Assembly: GCA_023055425.1 (NCBI GenBank)
Contig: JALGPY010000002.1
Span: forward strand, 153,709,345-153,773,344
DNA length: 64,000 bases
Reading direction: 5' to 3'
Origin: Linanthus parryae
Taxonomy: Eukaryota > Streptophyta > Magnoliopsida > Ericales > Polemoniaceae
How positions within the stretch are numbered: the stretch's first letter is position 1; each line of letters opens with the position of its first letter. A program made the position numbers and the translations under genes. Below, piece after piece: positions 48,677-60,980 of the stretch. Below the pieces are notes generated by a model, which was not told the origin of the DNA, did not search any database, and worked only from the letters and a program-made list of their open reading frames with translations.

Positions 48677-51600
48677 TTAAATTCAACGTTCTTCAATCCA
48701 ACAAGTTAACTTGGCAGTCCTTAACTCCTTTCCACAAAATGTGACCCAAGGGTCTTACTCTGGCGTGCAGCTCCTTCACCAAGCTATTTCAACCATAGAC
48801 CAACAGATTATGTAACTCCATATATTCAGCATCAGGCCTCACATTTAGATAGTAGAACAAGTTATTCTTTCATGCCAAGCAAAAGTTACCATCCTCATGA
48901 AGAAAAGGAATCCACTGGTACGCTTCCGGTTATTCGAGTATTGGCCAGAACAGTACCACAATAGTCAGGAGGATAGGAAATCCCCACCACAACAATAGAA
49001 AAGCCAAACTTGTGAACACTTTTAGATGGTGAAGAAGTCATGAAACTCTTTAAACTTGTCATGCAGGATCCTTGTTCACCAGAAACTGTTTCCTCTAAAG
49101 GGTAATTAGCGTGCTGCCCTTGTTCAATCTGTAAAGATTCAAGTCTCTAGAGGTAGTTGAAGCTACACTTAGGCTTTTAAGATTCAACACAAATATGCTT
49201 GTGGATGGCCCTGAACTTCACCCAAACATATCTATTTGATATTACTGGGTAATAATTATACTCCTCCATCCTATACTTTTAGCTCCTTTCCCGAACTCAA
49301 GCTATTTATATCAAGATATGTTATTAGTAATCAGATTCCAAATTTCCAACCAGCTCTTTTCCGAATTTCCATACTTCCTTCCGCGGTATAATCATAATTA
49401 CTTGTCGAGGATAAGTTGGATTTCAGATTTTTATGACACCAAAATCTAAGTGGATAGATATGTTGAGGCAAATGGAGAAATGAAGATTGACTAAAAATAT
49501 GAGACATTACCGAAATAAACTTTCTCAAATCTCATAAATATGGGTTTGATCCTTGCAGTTTGTGTCAATGACATTTCTAAGTATAATATAAGTTCTTCAA
49601 CCCATTTCTCACAAATAGGTGAAAGCCCAATGATCTCAGAAAAAACAAGGGTGTGCGCTTCTTCGTTAAAAATCAGAATATTTAAGAGATAACGAGCCAG
49701 GTTCTCCTCAGTTTTTAAAGCTTGCAGATTGTGGAATATTGACGTACATGAGGATCAGACATACCTATATATATAACCTAGATCACCTAAAACCTCTGGG
49801 AGGGGCTTTGCTCCCGCTCCCAAAATCCTCACTCCGGCGCTTTCAGCTCGAATTCGCCTATAATCCTCGCTCCCAAAATTCTAGAGCGCGTTTTCACCAA
49901 CGCTCTGTACTTTCTCAGCAATGAGTCTCGCTACTAAGTTATCAAGCCTTTCTCAAAGAAACAGTTATCAAGCCTATTTGAAATTAAGTCAAACTATAAT
50001 TTAACTAAATTACATAGTCAACCCTTTACTGAGGTAGCCTCCTAACTCACTGTATGTCAAGTTCTCATGGCTAACACTCACTTAAGCTGAACATCCATCA
50101 CATTTTTCAACATGTGAGGTTCTAGTTTTACATATAAGTTTTCTAGTTATTGCCACAAAATCTAGATTATACAAAAAATCAATATATAGTATGTCTATAT
50201 CTAAAATTATATTAAATATAATAATTTGTATACATGCTCTCAAATACAATTTTTTTAGAATTTGTCGCTTCCGTGCTCGCGCTCCCCGCTCTTGATCCCG
50301 CTCCAGGTGACTTAGTATATAACTCCATTAGTTTTTTTTTCTAGCTATCTTATGAAGAGAGAGCCATTGGACAAAGGAGAAAAACTAAAGGAGTGGTTTT
50401 GATGTGTCATTAAAATTTCTTTTGATTCCTAAGGAGAGAAAAGTTCAGGGCATGTGACACCATAGTTTTAAAAACCGGACCGGACAGGCCGGTTCGACCG
50501 GTCGGACCGGTGAACCAGAGCTCGGCCGGTCCGGGTCGTATGTTGGACCGTTGGTGCAAAAAACCGGTCAAGAACCGGTCAAAACCGTGGTTGGACCGCC
50601 GAAACCGCCAAAGCGGCCGGCCCAAGCGGTTCGCTGGTTTGAATAAAATCCCATAAATTCTGCCAGTGCATTGGTTCGAAACCATGACCAGAGCAATTTA
50701 CACCAACGCCTTAACCACTGTACCAACAGTGGGCTTGTGTTTTGAGAAGGAACTGAAAAGATTTATAATACATCTAAGGAATTCCTTTAAAGACTTGAAT
50801 TCCTCTAAAAACATTTGTTATTTAATTTTAAAACTTTTGTTTGTTTAATCAATTCTCACTTTTTAAAACCAAGTTTGTATTTTCTTTTTCAATTTCTTTT
50901 TCAAATAAATAATGTTGTTTTTTCCAAATAAATAATGTTGTTTTCTAATTTTTTCTTTGCTAATAAATATTATTATGAAGCATACAGCTCGTATGTTGCT
51001 TCAAATTGTGTGAATTTATATAGGTGACGGGAAAATTAAACTTAGATGTCATATTAAAAGTGAATGTATTTTTTCTATCTAATAGACAAATGGTGTGTGT
51101 TCACCATTTCATACAAATGTTCAATAATCGTTTCTTCTACCATACACTTCTTGAACTTATTTATTATGTAAAAAAATTAAATATATTTTGTTGGGCATAA
51201 GCCATGTACATATATATATATATATTTTTATGTATATATTTTCAAGCTATTGTTGATTAATTTCAGCTTTTATATTATATTTTTATTACACATATAAATA
51301 TAAATAATATTTATATACTATTAAAAAAAACGTGCGATTGAACCGGTCCGACCACCGGTCCGACCGTGAACCGGTGTCTCACCGGTTCGATGGCCGGTCC
51401 GGTTCTGAAAACTATGTGTGACACCACAGACCAAGTCGGTTTATTGAGTGCAAAATCGAAGAAGTATAGGAATATGAACAAGACTGTTCTTGACGAACAC
51501 CCCAGCTCGACTTTTGCACGGAAAGCAACAGCAGAGTGATTCTGTAAATATTGCTCTTCTTGCTTTGTATATACTTCATCTGATTACTCCACTTACACAT

Positions 51601-54600
51601 GTCAACATGGATCAATCATATCCAGTCCTTAACGGTGCCATAAGCTCATTGCCTTCCATCACAAGTTGATAGGTCTCATCGAATTCTTCCAAATTGTGCA
51701 AAAAAATTATGTTCTTTAGGACTTAATCATGAGGTATTTTTATGTCCTAAATCTCGTTGGTGTTGCTCCGATTTGTTGAGTGTGCACTTGATTTCAGCCA
51801 TATTTTACATAGGTTAGGGATAGTAGTAGTCTACAAACAAGTGTTAATATTGTTTAGTCCAGAAGTGAAGGCAGCAAAAGCATTTGAAGCTTCTGAAACT
51901 TTGTGTAAAGCTTAAGCAACCTTACCTTAAGAGGTGATTTGTGAAGAGATCTAAGTAGAAGTCTGCAACTTGCCTATTTCCATTTTGTTCTTCCTGCTCC
52001 TGCAACTTCTTCACGTCTCCAGAATATTCTACTTTCTATTCAAACAATTTTCCTTTTTCCTGAATTCGAAATCAAATTTATTGCCATACCAATCAACCAC
52101 AAAAAGGAAACCTGATATCCTTAGGTTAATTATCAGTTGATCATCTGTGTCCCCGTCCCTTAACGTCCTATAACCCGTTCATTCACAGTACTATTCAAAT
52201 CTGTAAGTGTATAACTCTAAATTTGTGCTTTCCTAATTCTGGACCATAATAGCCTCCAGTATACCGAGTTACTAAAAATTAGAACCAATCAGCTTATAGA
52301 TGGCTTCTTTGTTCTGCTTTACCTAACTCTCAACCTATAGAAGGAACCTTAAGTTCTATCCAAATACAATGCAGCATACAGTTTTCAGAGACTTAAAAGA
52401 GATTGGTGGTAGTTCTCCACATCATTGAGACATGAAAAGCAACCTCCTCGACGCTTGAACTGAAGATCAAGTGAAACAGCAATGCAGCAAGTAGTTATAG
52501 CTCTACCAATGTAGTACATACTATTGAGACTTATCATCATAGGTTCGACTAAAGTGAAGGCAGGACATAATTAAAATGTAACATGTATAACTGACTCGTT
52601 AAGTAATAATCTAAACCTAAAACATGCTTCACTAGTTGCAGATCTTAAGGCGTATATGTTAGCAATACACTCACTCCTCCAGAGACAATATTACCTTCAC
52701 CCTTAAAAGTATCAAACACTACTTTAAACTCTTCAAATGAAGGTTGATTCTACATTGGCCTCGCACAGATTCTGGATAATTTTACATACTAACCAGGAAC
52801 CTGTTATTTTATCAACCACTAACAAATGCATCAGATAGCTGAAACAATAACCCCGACATACAAGCAACCAGCATACACTTATTAAGTGTTTCATTGGCAT
52901 AACTCATCATTCTGAGGACCATGTACAATATATTTGGATAGATCCCTGACCTAACATAGGAGGTTACAGATTTGATTCCACAACCCCACAAAAGAAAGGT
53001 GAAGTTGTGAGAATCTATGTTACCGGGGTCGTGAGATGGTACTTAGAACCGGATAGTTAGTCTCACCAAAACAGAGGATCATTATACAAAGATTTTATAT
53101 CCGCGAGAACAACTCCCATTGAAAATCCAACAACAAAGATTTTTCGAATGACGTTTTAACCAAAAGTTCTTTCAAAATACTATTTTTCTGGGTAGTGACA
53201 TACAGCATAGACAAAAGAGACACACCCACAAGTCGAGATCAATAACAAGAAACATACCTCTGCCACTCAAACATTATGTACGAATAAAAGAATAAATCCC
53301 ATATGTTCGTAATTTATGCAAAGAAAATAGCATAGATAGCAAACATTATGTACGAATAAAAGAATAACTCCCATATGTTCGTAATTTATGCAAAGAAAAT
53401 AGCATAGATAGCAATAAACTGCATGCCCATTGGGGTTCGACCTAGTGGCAGTTATGTTGCACGAGTGCGGGTGCGTTACCGGTGCGGTTGCGGGAACTAG
53501 GTGCGGGTGCAGCAATTTCCAAAATTCAAGGGTGCGGGTGCGGGTGCGGTGGGGGTGAGGGCCGTGCGGCGGCGACTTTTTTTAAAATATTTTTATTTTG
53601 TATTATCTGCGATACCTTATACTAACATAAAAAACAGTATTAGTTATCCAAATTATAATCACGCAGAAATTCATACATTGATTCAAGGAAACATAGTTAC
53701 TATATCAACAATATAATCTCTTGCTGTCTTTGTCGTTGTTCTTAGCTTTGGATAGAGGAGTAATTTAATGGTTAGAAGTGTTCACATAGATGCACGTTTT
53801 TTTGGTTAAATTGTAGTTGTATTTTAGAGGACCTCTCAAGTCTCAACTTAAGCTTTCAAAGTGACCCTACATTATCCACGAAGCACCCGCAAAATCCTAT
53901 CATAAATACTTGCCAAGACAAAGATGATGTAGAAAATCTAATCCTTGAGAAATACATTTAATAACTTCTTAGCACCTATTACTTGCCTAATTTGTCATCG
54001 ACTACAAACATATTTCAGAATCCTCTCAGCCACCCATATCAGACTGCAGGACAAAGAACTTCTCCGGGTGAGATTTAAAGAAGAAGAAGACTAAGAAGAA
54101 AATTTCCAGGACTCTACATTCCACAAGCATGAATCAATCAAAGTAATTTATACGGTCACCATGGCAGAGGCAAACAGTCAAAACAAAAGACAGAGACACT
54201 CACATCCACTGAGCCTTTCTTAGCAACATTGGTCCAATCCTTAGCAGCCACACCAGTTCTCCAATCAAAATCAATAGTGAGACTCGTCTGTGGCTTGTGA
54301 TCAGCTGCCCAAAAGCAAGTCATGTAGTCTCCAGCTTCCACTGCCTGAAAAGCAAACTGTCCCGATTCCACATGGTCCGAGTAGTGAAAGCTATTCCCGT
54401 ACGTCGATGTCACCTGAGTGAAAACCCACAAAGTTCAGAACCAAAACCCACAAAGTCATCCCCACAAAATTGAACAAAAAACCCTAAATTTCCAAACCCA
54501 GCTTGAGAATCACAAATTTAGCAAGACCCAGAAAGGGAAACAGCTTAAAAAAGAGTTTTGGAAGGATTTGAGAACATACCCTGACGGTGATCTTGTGAGA

Positions 54601-54795
54601 TTCAGGCAAGGGATGGCCTTCGCCGTTAGGGTTGACTACACTGTACTTACCAACAGTCATGGAATTGCTCTTGATATCTTCTGATATGCACTTGGTGTGA
54701 CCTGATTCCAGATCGAATCGAAGTGATCGGGCTGTGTTCAAGACAAAACCTAGAATCACAACAACAGAGAAGACCGTGTTCATCGATATTGTCAT
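46909..54795 (-). CDS. p24-family cargo receptor (delta type), four exons
   Basis: A type I membrane protein of COPI/COPII vesicles that helps cargo, notably GPI-anchored proteins, leave the ER; role from the p24 (emp24/gp25L) family. Exons on the minus strand: 54795-54580, 54413-54204, 47233-47157, 47053-46909; GT-AG introns; 215 aa, normal for the family. Residues 1-24 are a signal peptide (FSVVVILGFVLN), followed by a GOLD domain with the paired cysteines Cys36 and Cys105, a coiled coil (about 143-182, with HDEMFYLRER), a membrane helix (about 183-203), and the tail LKSFFEKKKII carrying the FF COPII signal and the KKxx COPI retrieval signal. The wording of the coiled coil and tail fits the plant delta subfamily. 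ATG 54795 is used; ATG 54783 is an alternative. Intron 2 is 7.0 kb with several transposons. Confidence 0.95.
48007..48674 (+). mobile_element. 3' end of an L1-type LINE with RNase H domain
   Basis: The frame around 48138-48398 resembles the RNase H domain of plant L1 LINEs: MELLAIYHGLLYA, LYTDSLIAFSLIQGNE and a final VAHRLAKSAS. A non-coding tail and about 35 A residues (48640-48674) follow, the hallmark of target-primed integration. Upstream reverse transcriptase is missing (5' truncation). AACTTCAAA before 48014 and AACTTTAAA after the A tail could be a worn target duplication. It lies antisense to the p24 gene in its intron 2. Confidence 0.75.
48675..49796. other. p24 intron 2, nothing recognised
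   Basis: No frame or repeat that I can support. Confidence 0.4.
49797..50312. repeat. Dispersed repeat, copy 2 (GCTCCCGCTC family)
   Basis: Colinear with 19495-19995 in the VTI1 intron. It starts GGGAGGGGCTTTGCTCCCGC and ends GATCCCGCTCCAGGTGAC. The flanking words are rich in GAGCGGGAGC, and CTCCCAAAATTCTAGAGC is shared exactly with copy 1. Confidence 0.7.
50461..51416. mobile_element. Non-autonomous hAT element (CCGGT family, copy 2)
   Basis: 956 bp with terminal repeats CATAGTTTTAAAAACC and, on the opposite strand, CATAGTTTTCAGAACC, and a perfect 8-bp target duplication TGTGACAC (50453-50460 and 51417-51424). It is closely similar to copy 1 at both ends and in the tRNA-like module, but carries roughly 150 bp more in the AT-rich middle (about 50945-51105). 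Confidence 0.92.
50673..50725 (-). promoter_or_regulatory. tRNA-like A-box/B-box pair inside hAT copy 2
   Basis: The minus strand has TGGTACAGTGG (50725-50715) and GGTTTCGAACC (50683-50673). The A box is identical to copy 1; the B box differs slightly. Confidence 0.65.
51425..53270. other. p24 intron 2, nothing recognised
   Basis: AT-rich intron sequence without a supported feature. Confidence 0.4.
53271..53414. repeat. 72-bp tandem duplication
   Basis: Two adjacent 72-bp units (starts 53271 and 53343, ACATTATGTACGAATAAAAG) that appear to differ by a single base (AATAAATCC against AATAACTCC), so the duplication is recent. Confidence 0.93.
53455..53575. repeat. GTGCGGGTGCGG-rich repeat
   Basis: The words GTGCGGGTGCGGG and GTGCGGTTGCGGG are repeated in about 120 bp, ending GCCGTGCGGCGGCGA. 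It is a GC-rich island in AT-rich intron DNA, probably one end of a non-autonomous DNA transposon; the other end was not found. Confidence 0.55.
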
Positions 54796-57139
54796 CGTGT
54801 GATTGAATGAGCTATAGCTATCAGAAGGATCTCTCAAGCTATCTTGCTACTCTAATGGCCGGAGAGAGAGAGATTGGGGGTTCTGGGGAGAGATTTGGTT
54901 TTTGATCTTTAAGGAAGAGACTTTAGAGTCGACGACTTAACAGACAAAGCTCTTCTGAATAATGCCCGGAATCTTTAGTTTAATATCCAAAGGAGCCCTC
55001 TCTCTTAAAATTCGTAACAGATACACCCCTCTACTCGTCTAAGTAGTTATTCTTTGCTCCAAGAGCAAATTTGATATGGTGCTTTAATCAATACAACATT
55101 TGACACGTCCGGACACGAAAGAAATTCACTTTCTTTTGTCTGTCAATCATTCTTTTTTTTCAATATGTGTTCTCTGATGTTTGGTTAGAGTAAGACCACG
55201 TCACTCTAGGGCAAATAAAAATTTCTCCTACTAATCGAAGGTCTTGTTTAGTGACATGTAAGCAATGTCATTGGGTTCTCTATGGTGAAGGTTAACCCAC
55301 TAGTTTCTTTGACATGATGCAATATTTTATCCCAACCATACATGATCTCTCCTAGCTTCATGAATTGCAAGAATCTTGGAATGATTAGTTGTCATTGACT
55401 GATAGATTTAAATCTACATAAGTGAGTACATACATGTTTGTGATCTTACACTGAGGTTTGACAAGTATATATAGCATCGTCATATTCCACTAGTGATGGG
55501 CGCGATCTCTGAGAAAAAAAACCAAATATTCCATTACACACAAGTATTGTAATGCGTGTGTTTATACAGGGGCTTCTGTTACAGACTTTTGGGACTAGGC
55601 ATCAATTCTTGAAATATGAAAAACCAATGGGAAAAAGGGTCAGCATAGGAAGAAGCTTGAGTAAAGGAGGAAGCTGAGCTAGAGGAGGCTCAACGGTCAA
55701 TTATAGGATAAGTGGCATCAGAGTACGCGGAAGGGAAAGTAAGGGATAACTGAAGATAGCTGAGCTAGCCGATAGAGTTGTGTACCACGAGCTTCACCTA
55801 GAAAATGAGGGGTTCGACTCAAAATATGAGGTTCCTCTCCTTATAACTTGAGAGCACTGTTTTAGAGCTTGTAAAGAGAAATTGGTAAGCATATAACTAT
55901 GTGATAGTGCATTGAAGATTCAGTTCCATAGTTTGGTGCGTTGCTTCCCAATATCATTCTTAAATATAAATTCTGATTTGCGGTTTTTCGTCAATTCTAG
56001 TGTAGTAGCAGTTCCGTTCAAATTCACTTATTCTTCCTCGCTAGCTCTGTGAATTGGTTGTGTGGAACCTTTGGATACTCTGTTGTACTCGTAAATCTCG
56101 TAGGATTGCACTTTGACCTTGAGCCTTCACTGTATTAACATTCTGACGACTTCTCTAAGGAGGTAATTTAAAGAAGATGGATAACACTTGTTAAGGTGGG
56201 GGAAGACCGAGGAATACATGGCACAGTTGTTATGTGTAGTAATAATTCGGCAAAATCCTGATATATCGATCCCAATAGATTTCGTTTAACAAGATAAGAC
56301 GAGTAACCCTAATGTGGGAAAATAGTTGAGTTTGTTTATCTAAGATACGAATTACAAGTAAACTAAAGCTAATGATTGTGAACACGAACGATTCTAATTG
56401 GTTAAGATTCAAATAGCGTATATGATATCGGGAAGCCTCGTTTGGGGGTTTGCTAGGGTTTACTACCGATTGCGTTCTATGATTTATGAAATAGTGTTGA
56501 AATGTTCTTGATAAACAATCAACAATCAACCACCGAGTTACCAAGTTTTTATACTACATCTAAAGTGAGCTAAAACTGATTTACCAAGTTCCAATCTAAG
56601 TTTCCAACTAACATGAATGAGTTACCAGGTACATGATACTATTAGGTAAATGTTGCACTTTTCTGATCAACAACTATTGAGTTACCGAAAAATTGTTGAT
56701 TAATTCTAGATAATAAGACGTCTCCTATCAACTAGATGTATTATCGAGCATGAAGCGATCATAAAAAGATAATCCGCAACAATTAAGTCAAATAAACGTA
56801 AATCACAATCTCGTAAAATCCAAAATTCGATAGTAAAACCATAATTCCAAACTCGGGTCCTGAAAAAAATGAGTTTAGCTACTCATTATAGCGATTAAAA
56901 CGATAAAATTCATTGAGTTCATAAAAAAATGAGAGGTAGAGAGAGTTTAGACTGATAGAAAAAGGTTTAGTGCTCCTGTCGTGCTCCAAAGCTTCAAACT
57001 CGATGTCTAACATTTTGTTCTCTGCGTTCTCTCCTTAGAAACTATTCTTAGGTCATGATATAGCTTAGAAATACGTTTTAGATGCTAACTTATCAAAATT
57101 ACACTAATTACCACAAATCTGCATCACCTTATAGATTTT
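54796..57139. other. p24 upstream region and intergenic spacer
   Basis: The first few hundred bases to the right of 54795 must contain the p24 promoter; a minus-strand leader with TCTCTCTCTC (about 54862-54872) precedes the gene. No clear TATA box was assigned. The rest shows no gene. Confidence 0.4.
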
Positions 57140-57420
57140 TGTTCATGCGAACACATACCGTGTTTGTACGAAAACGTTGTGTTCATGCACGGTGTGGCTT
57201 CCATTTGTGTGAAGTGTTTGGCCTGCCTCTTATGTTCACTCGAAGAGAATGTATTCGTGCGAATTGAGTTCTTCTTCACATGAATTAATGTGAGTTGTTG
57301 CTGCTGAATTTTGGTTTTGTTCATGCGAACTAGTGTCGAAACCTTTCTCCTCGGGCTGAATAACTTGTCACCTCATTCCCTGCAGTATTCGTGCAAATGT
57401 TGTTCTCTTCATGCAAAATA
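57140..57420. repeat. Dispersed TTCRTGCGAA motif array
   Basis: About nine copies of TTCATGCGAA/TTCGTGCGAA and decayed forms (for example at 57142, 57254, 57320, 57389 and 57410) lie in 280 bp with unrelated spacers. Confidence 0.55.
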
Positions 57421-57443
57421 CAATAGCTCCAAGCTTCCTTGAT

Positions 57444-59376
57444 ATGAAGTTATAGGGGGGTTGGGCTTTAGAGAGAGAAAATTCTCTCTCCACTCTCTAG
57501 GAAAACCCTATCTTCTAGTTTCTTCTTGGCTCTATTTGGCTTTTTACAGCCGCCGCCAAGATCATCGCAATCAAACCCTTTCAACCAGCCGATCAGTTTC
57601 CTTTCTGATCTTGTATCCATTGTTAGTTTCACTTTCGGCAAATCTCGGAAATCGCGATAGCCGGGATCGTCAATCAAGTTCTTCTTTCAGTCTTCTTGTT
57701 GGGTTATGTTTGTTCTCAGATCCCTCAGTCGAATCTCGTCTACTCTGTTTGGTGTTCTTATTTCTTTTTCACAGTTGTATCTTTCATCTCCAGATCCTAT
57801 TTCTCAGCGTTTATCGTCTTAGTTTCTTTGATTGTTTTCTGGTTCTTGGAGGGTGTCCTTCAGTACTCTGTTGGGGGTTGGGTTTTATTAATCTTTTTTG
57901 CAATATTGCAGTTGACTTCTAATTAATCTTTTTAGCTAGTTTGTTTTCTTCTCTAATTTCCTTTCCTTTCTTCATGTTCCAGCCTCTGTTTCTTGGGCTT
58001 ACTTTTTGCCCCGCAGTGCTTTTCTATCTGTTTTCATCTATCTTTCTTCACCATTATCTACAGATCGTTTGATTTTCTCCTGTTTTGATACATGTCCTTT
58101 CACTTTTAGTTTTTCCTTCCATAGTCTCATTGATCTGCTCGTCCCTTATCTAGCTTTTTAGATTAAAAAAGATAGAGAGAGAGAGAGAGAGAAAGAAGAG
58201 AAAGAAAACTAGGGTTGCTTCTTTTTTTATCCCTCTGTTTCATTTCCATGGAACGTTATGCCGTTTAATCATTTTTCAGAAGAAGATCTGCAGAAAGAAG
58301 CGAAGGAGGTTGTTTTACCTTCCTCCCGATGTGCTGCAAGATCTGGAGGCCCCTCGACCCAAACGAATCAAAGATAGGGGTTATTTTCATCATTTGGATT
58401 GTCAATCGTCTGAGAAGACTTGTAGATACAGTAGATCGGAACTTCTTAGCCTTCGGTTCTCTCATCCGCCAACAGCAGAAATCAAAAGCATCTGCAAAGA
58501 AGTCTGTGCATCCTTGATGGGTAGTGATGTTCCAAGACGGCTGTCATGTTTGTTTTTCAAGAACCAATGGACAAAGCAGGTGGTTCAGGTTGATGTCTCT
58601 TGGTATGAAAGGCAGCTCAGCCGATCTAATCGGATGCACAACAATCAGTTTGGTCCAATTCGGATTGATTTTGCTGCCTTTCGCCGACTTCTCCTCGGAA
58701 AGAAGGGGCATCGGAAGAGCCATGCTACTCAACCTCGAGATGCTTCGGATTCGTGTCTTGGACAGAAGCGAGAGGTTCCTCTATCCTCTTTTTATGCAGG
58801 TACTTCTGAAGCTATTGGTAGCTATTGTGCTGACAAATCACAAGTTAAGGAAGGCTTTGCTGGTTTTGTTGGTGGGACTAACGCAGCTCCTACGGTTTCG
58901 GACTTTATGGATATTGATAACCCCATGACTAGAAACGACGGTATGATATGTGGGACTCTCCATCCGGTTGTTTTTGCTCCGCTAAAAAGCTTCGGCTTAT
59001 GTTCAAGGTCCGGTCACCCACTGGATCGATCAAGAGTTTAGGCGTTTGATGTTGTTGGCGGTTTTGTGTTCTTTGGATTCTAGCTTTCAGCTTCATCATA
59101 TGACTGGTTAGTATTTTCTTATGTTGGCGTTTTTAGCTAGTAAAGTTTTATGTCGCCTTTCAGGTTGGTGGTTTGCTGTTTGTTCAAGATGAGGGTTGCT
59201 GCTTTCCTGATGCGGGTCGACGTCCTTACTATGTACTTCTTGTTGTTCTTTGTTTTTCTCGGAGGTGTATTATTTGTAGTAGGCTTTGCATTGCTTAGTT
59301 ATCTAGCTGTTTAATCGCTGAAAACTATTGTACTACTTCTTTGATATAATCTGATGTTCTTTATTGATGGCAAAAA
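57444..59376 (+). mobile_element. 1.9-kb retroposon with 13-bp target duplication
   Basis: A perfect 13-bp duplication AAGCTTCCTTGAT (57431-57443 and 59377-59389) encloses this segment, and a short A run precedes the right copy, so it arrived by target-primed reverse transcription. The left part looks like a plant leader (CTCTCTAGGAAAACCCTATC), the middle holds an open frame (58274-59041), and the right part is T-rich. No reverse transcriptase is seen. It is either a short LINE derivative or a retrocopy of a host transcript. Confidence 0.85.
58274..59041 (+). pseudogene. Open frame in the retroposon, unrecognised
   Basis: About 255 codons stay open, but the first in-frame ATG is at 58517, so the N-terminal third has no normal start. 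A basic patch (RKKRRR) is followed by YLPPDVLQDLEAPRPKRIKD, then CRYSRSELLSLRF. The latter contains YSRSELL, which fits the eIF4E-binding pattern Y-x4-L-hydrophobic. Later stretches (SWYERQLSRSNRMH, RIDFAAFRRLLLGKK) are unfamiliar. I do not recognise the family. It may be a retrocopy of a translation-related gene or a LINE ORF1 remnant. Confidence 0.4.
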
Positions 59377-59389
59377 AAGCTTCCTTGAT

Positions 59390-59762
59390 CATCGCTCCAG
59401 TTGCTTTCTCTCTTCCTTAGCCATTTTCCAAGCTTCCTCGCGAATCCGAAGTTCACCTTCGCCTCCAATCCATGCTCCGAGTCTCCGGTACATGAAACAT
59501 ACACAACTTACCATACAGGGTATCAAACGTAAAAATAAATAGCTCAAATAACATACGATAACACCATGACTTCCACAATTTGCGCACATAAAGCTCACTT
59601 ATACGAAACATGGGCAAATATACATCAAAATACATCGAGAATCACACATAACGATAAATATTAAACTCTGAATATAAATAGGGGTTATAAATACACCGGC
59701 AACAACTCATGCGGGCACTGCTCCTATTGCAACTTTGGGTAATAATGATTAACCACCTCTGA
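59390..59762. other. Spacer, nothing recognised
   Basis: No feature beyond the retroposon's right target duplication. Confidence 0.4.
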
Positions 59763-60980
59763 TGGAAAATCCTACCGCACAGGCAAGCGATCCTGCTCAT
59801 TTTCCCCGAGTAATGGAAGAAATGCCGCATAGGATGGCTGAGGACCAAAATCAAATGACAACGGCTATGGAAATGCTGGTAGTTGTGCTTTCTTCGGCAA
59901 GAGAGGGTACTCATGCACGTTCCACAATTGCAGCGGCTCGTAGACAGAGGAAGCTGTCATTTAGCCAGGAGCTTGACTTGGAGTGTGAGATCTTGAGGAG
60001 TTGGCCGCTCGGTTTTGAAGGAATGTGGCTAAGGGAATCTCAAGCGTGGTCGTTACGACTTACTCACATGATTTGGCAGTAAAATATACCATGGAAGAAG
60101 TTGTATACCTAATGTAGAGTAGGAACAAAAGAATGATGATTCAAGGAAATGCTATGTTGATATCTTATACAAAGAGGATTCGGGATATGCCATGTCCGAA
60201 TAAATTCTAGTACCCAACCTACGAAAATTCACTAGTTAGGGGCCAACACGCAGCAACCTCTAGCTAAATTCAATGAAGATTTACGGCCTATGTTGTACAC
60301 ATGCTCGTATGCCAAGTTACCAAGGGAAGTTGTGCATATGTGGGATGATCAAGCTAGTAGATTCATGATTATATTCTTCCAAAATGAAGAGAGATTTTGT
60401 TTGTTGGATTTATTGAAGGAAAATGAGAAGGGACGTGGAAGAGTGATGGAATTCGCCAAGAGATTTTAGAAAAACACTATTTACTGCACCGGCAGTCAGT
60501 CCAAGGAGTATCGGTACAGGCTTGCGAAGATTGTGCAATTTAGAGTAAAATGAGTTAATTGTGGTGCATGTTGCTCTGACTTTCTCTTTGATGTTTGACT
60601 TAGTAAGAAAGTTGAAAGGATTGGTTACACTTGCGGCCAAGGCTGACAAAACTGGGAGCAAGCGGCTCGGCATAACGATGACTGTTGTCGCTAAAGGAAA
60701 AAAGCAAAATCAATTCTAGTGGAAAGAAACTAGTAGATTCTGGGAGCGCTGACATTGGATTAAGTATTCTAACACCGGAAAGAAGTACCTTAATATCCCG
60801 TCGGAGCTTCTTGTGGAGGAGGAAGTAGCAATGAAAATACTTAAGGAGCATGTGCGTAAAGTCTACTTATGACCAACTAGACGTTCCCGAAATAGCCTTA
60901 AGGAAGGACAATATTTCTATAACTGCATTCTGAAGCCATTTGTGGAGAATGTGGCCAAAATTACTCTTAAACCCATGGTC
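59763..60980 (+). pseudogene. Possible decayed retrotransposon gag-like sequence
   Basis: A 100-codon frame (59765-60082, Met- and Gln-rich start, then ARRQRKLSFSQELDLEC) is followed by short broken frames with a retroelement-like flavour (VMEFAKRF near 60450). Similarity is too weak to name a family. It could equally be non-coding. Confidence 0.25.

Noticed and set aside
57461..57926. Hydrophobic 76-153 aa frames at the start of the retroposon
   Set aside because: Leucine/serine-rich composition from T-rich leader DNA; no start context or homology recognised.
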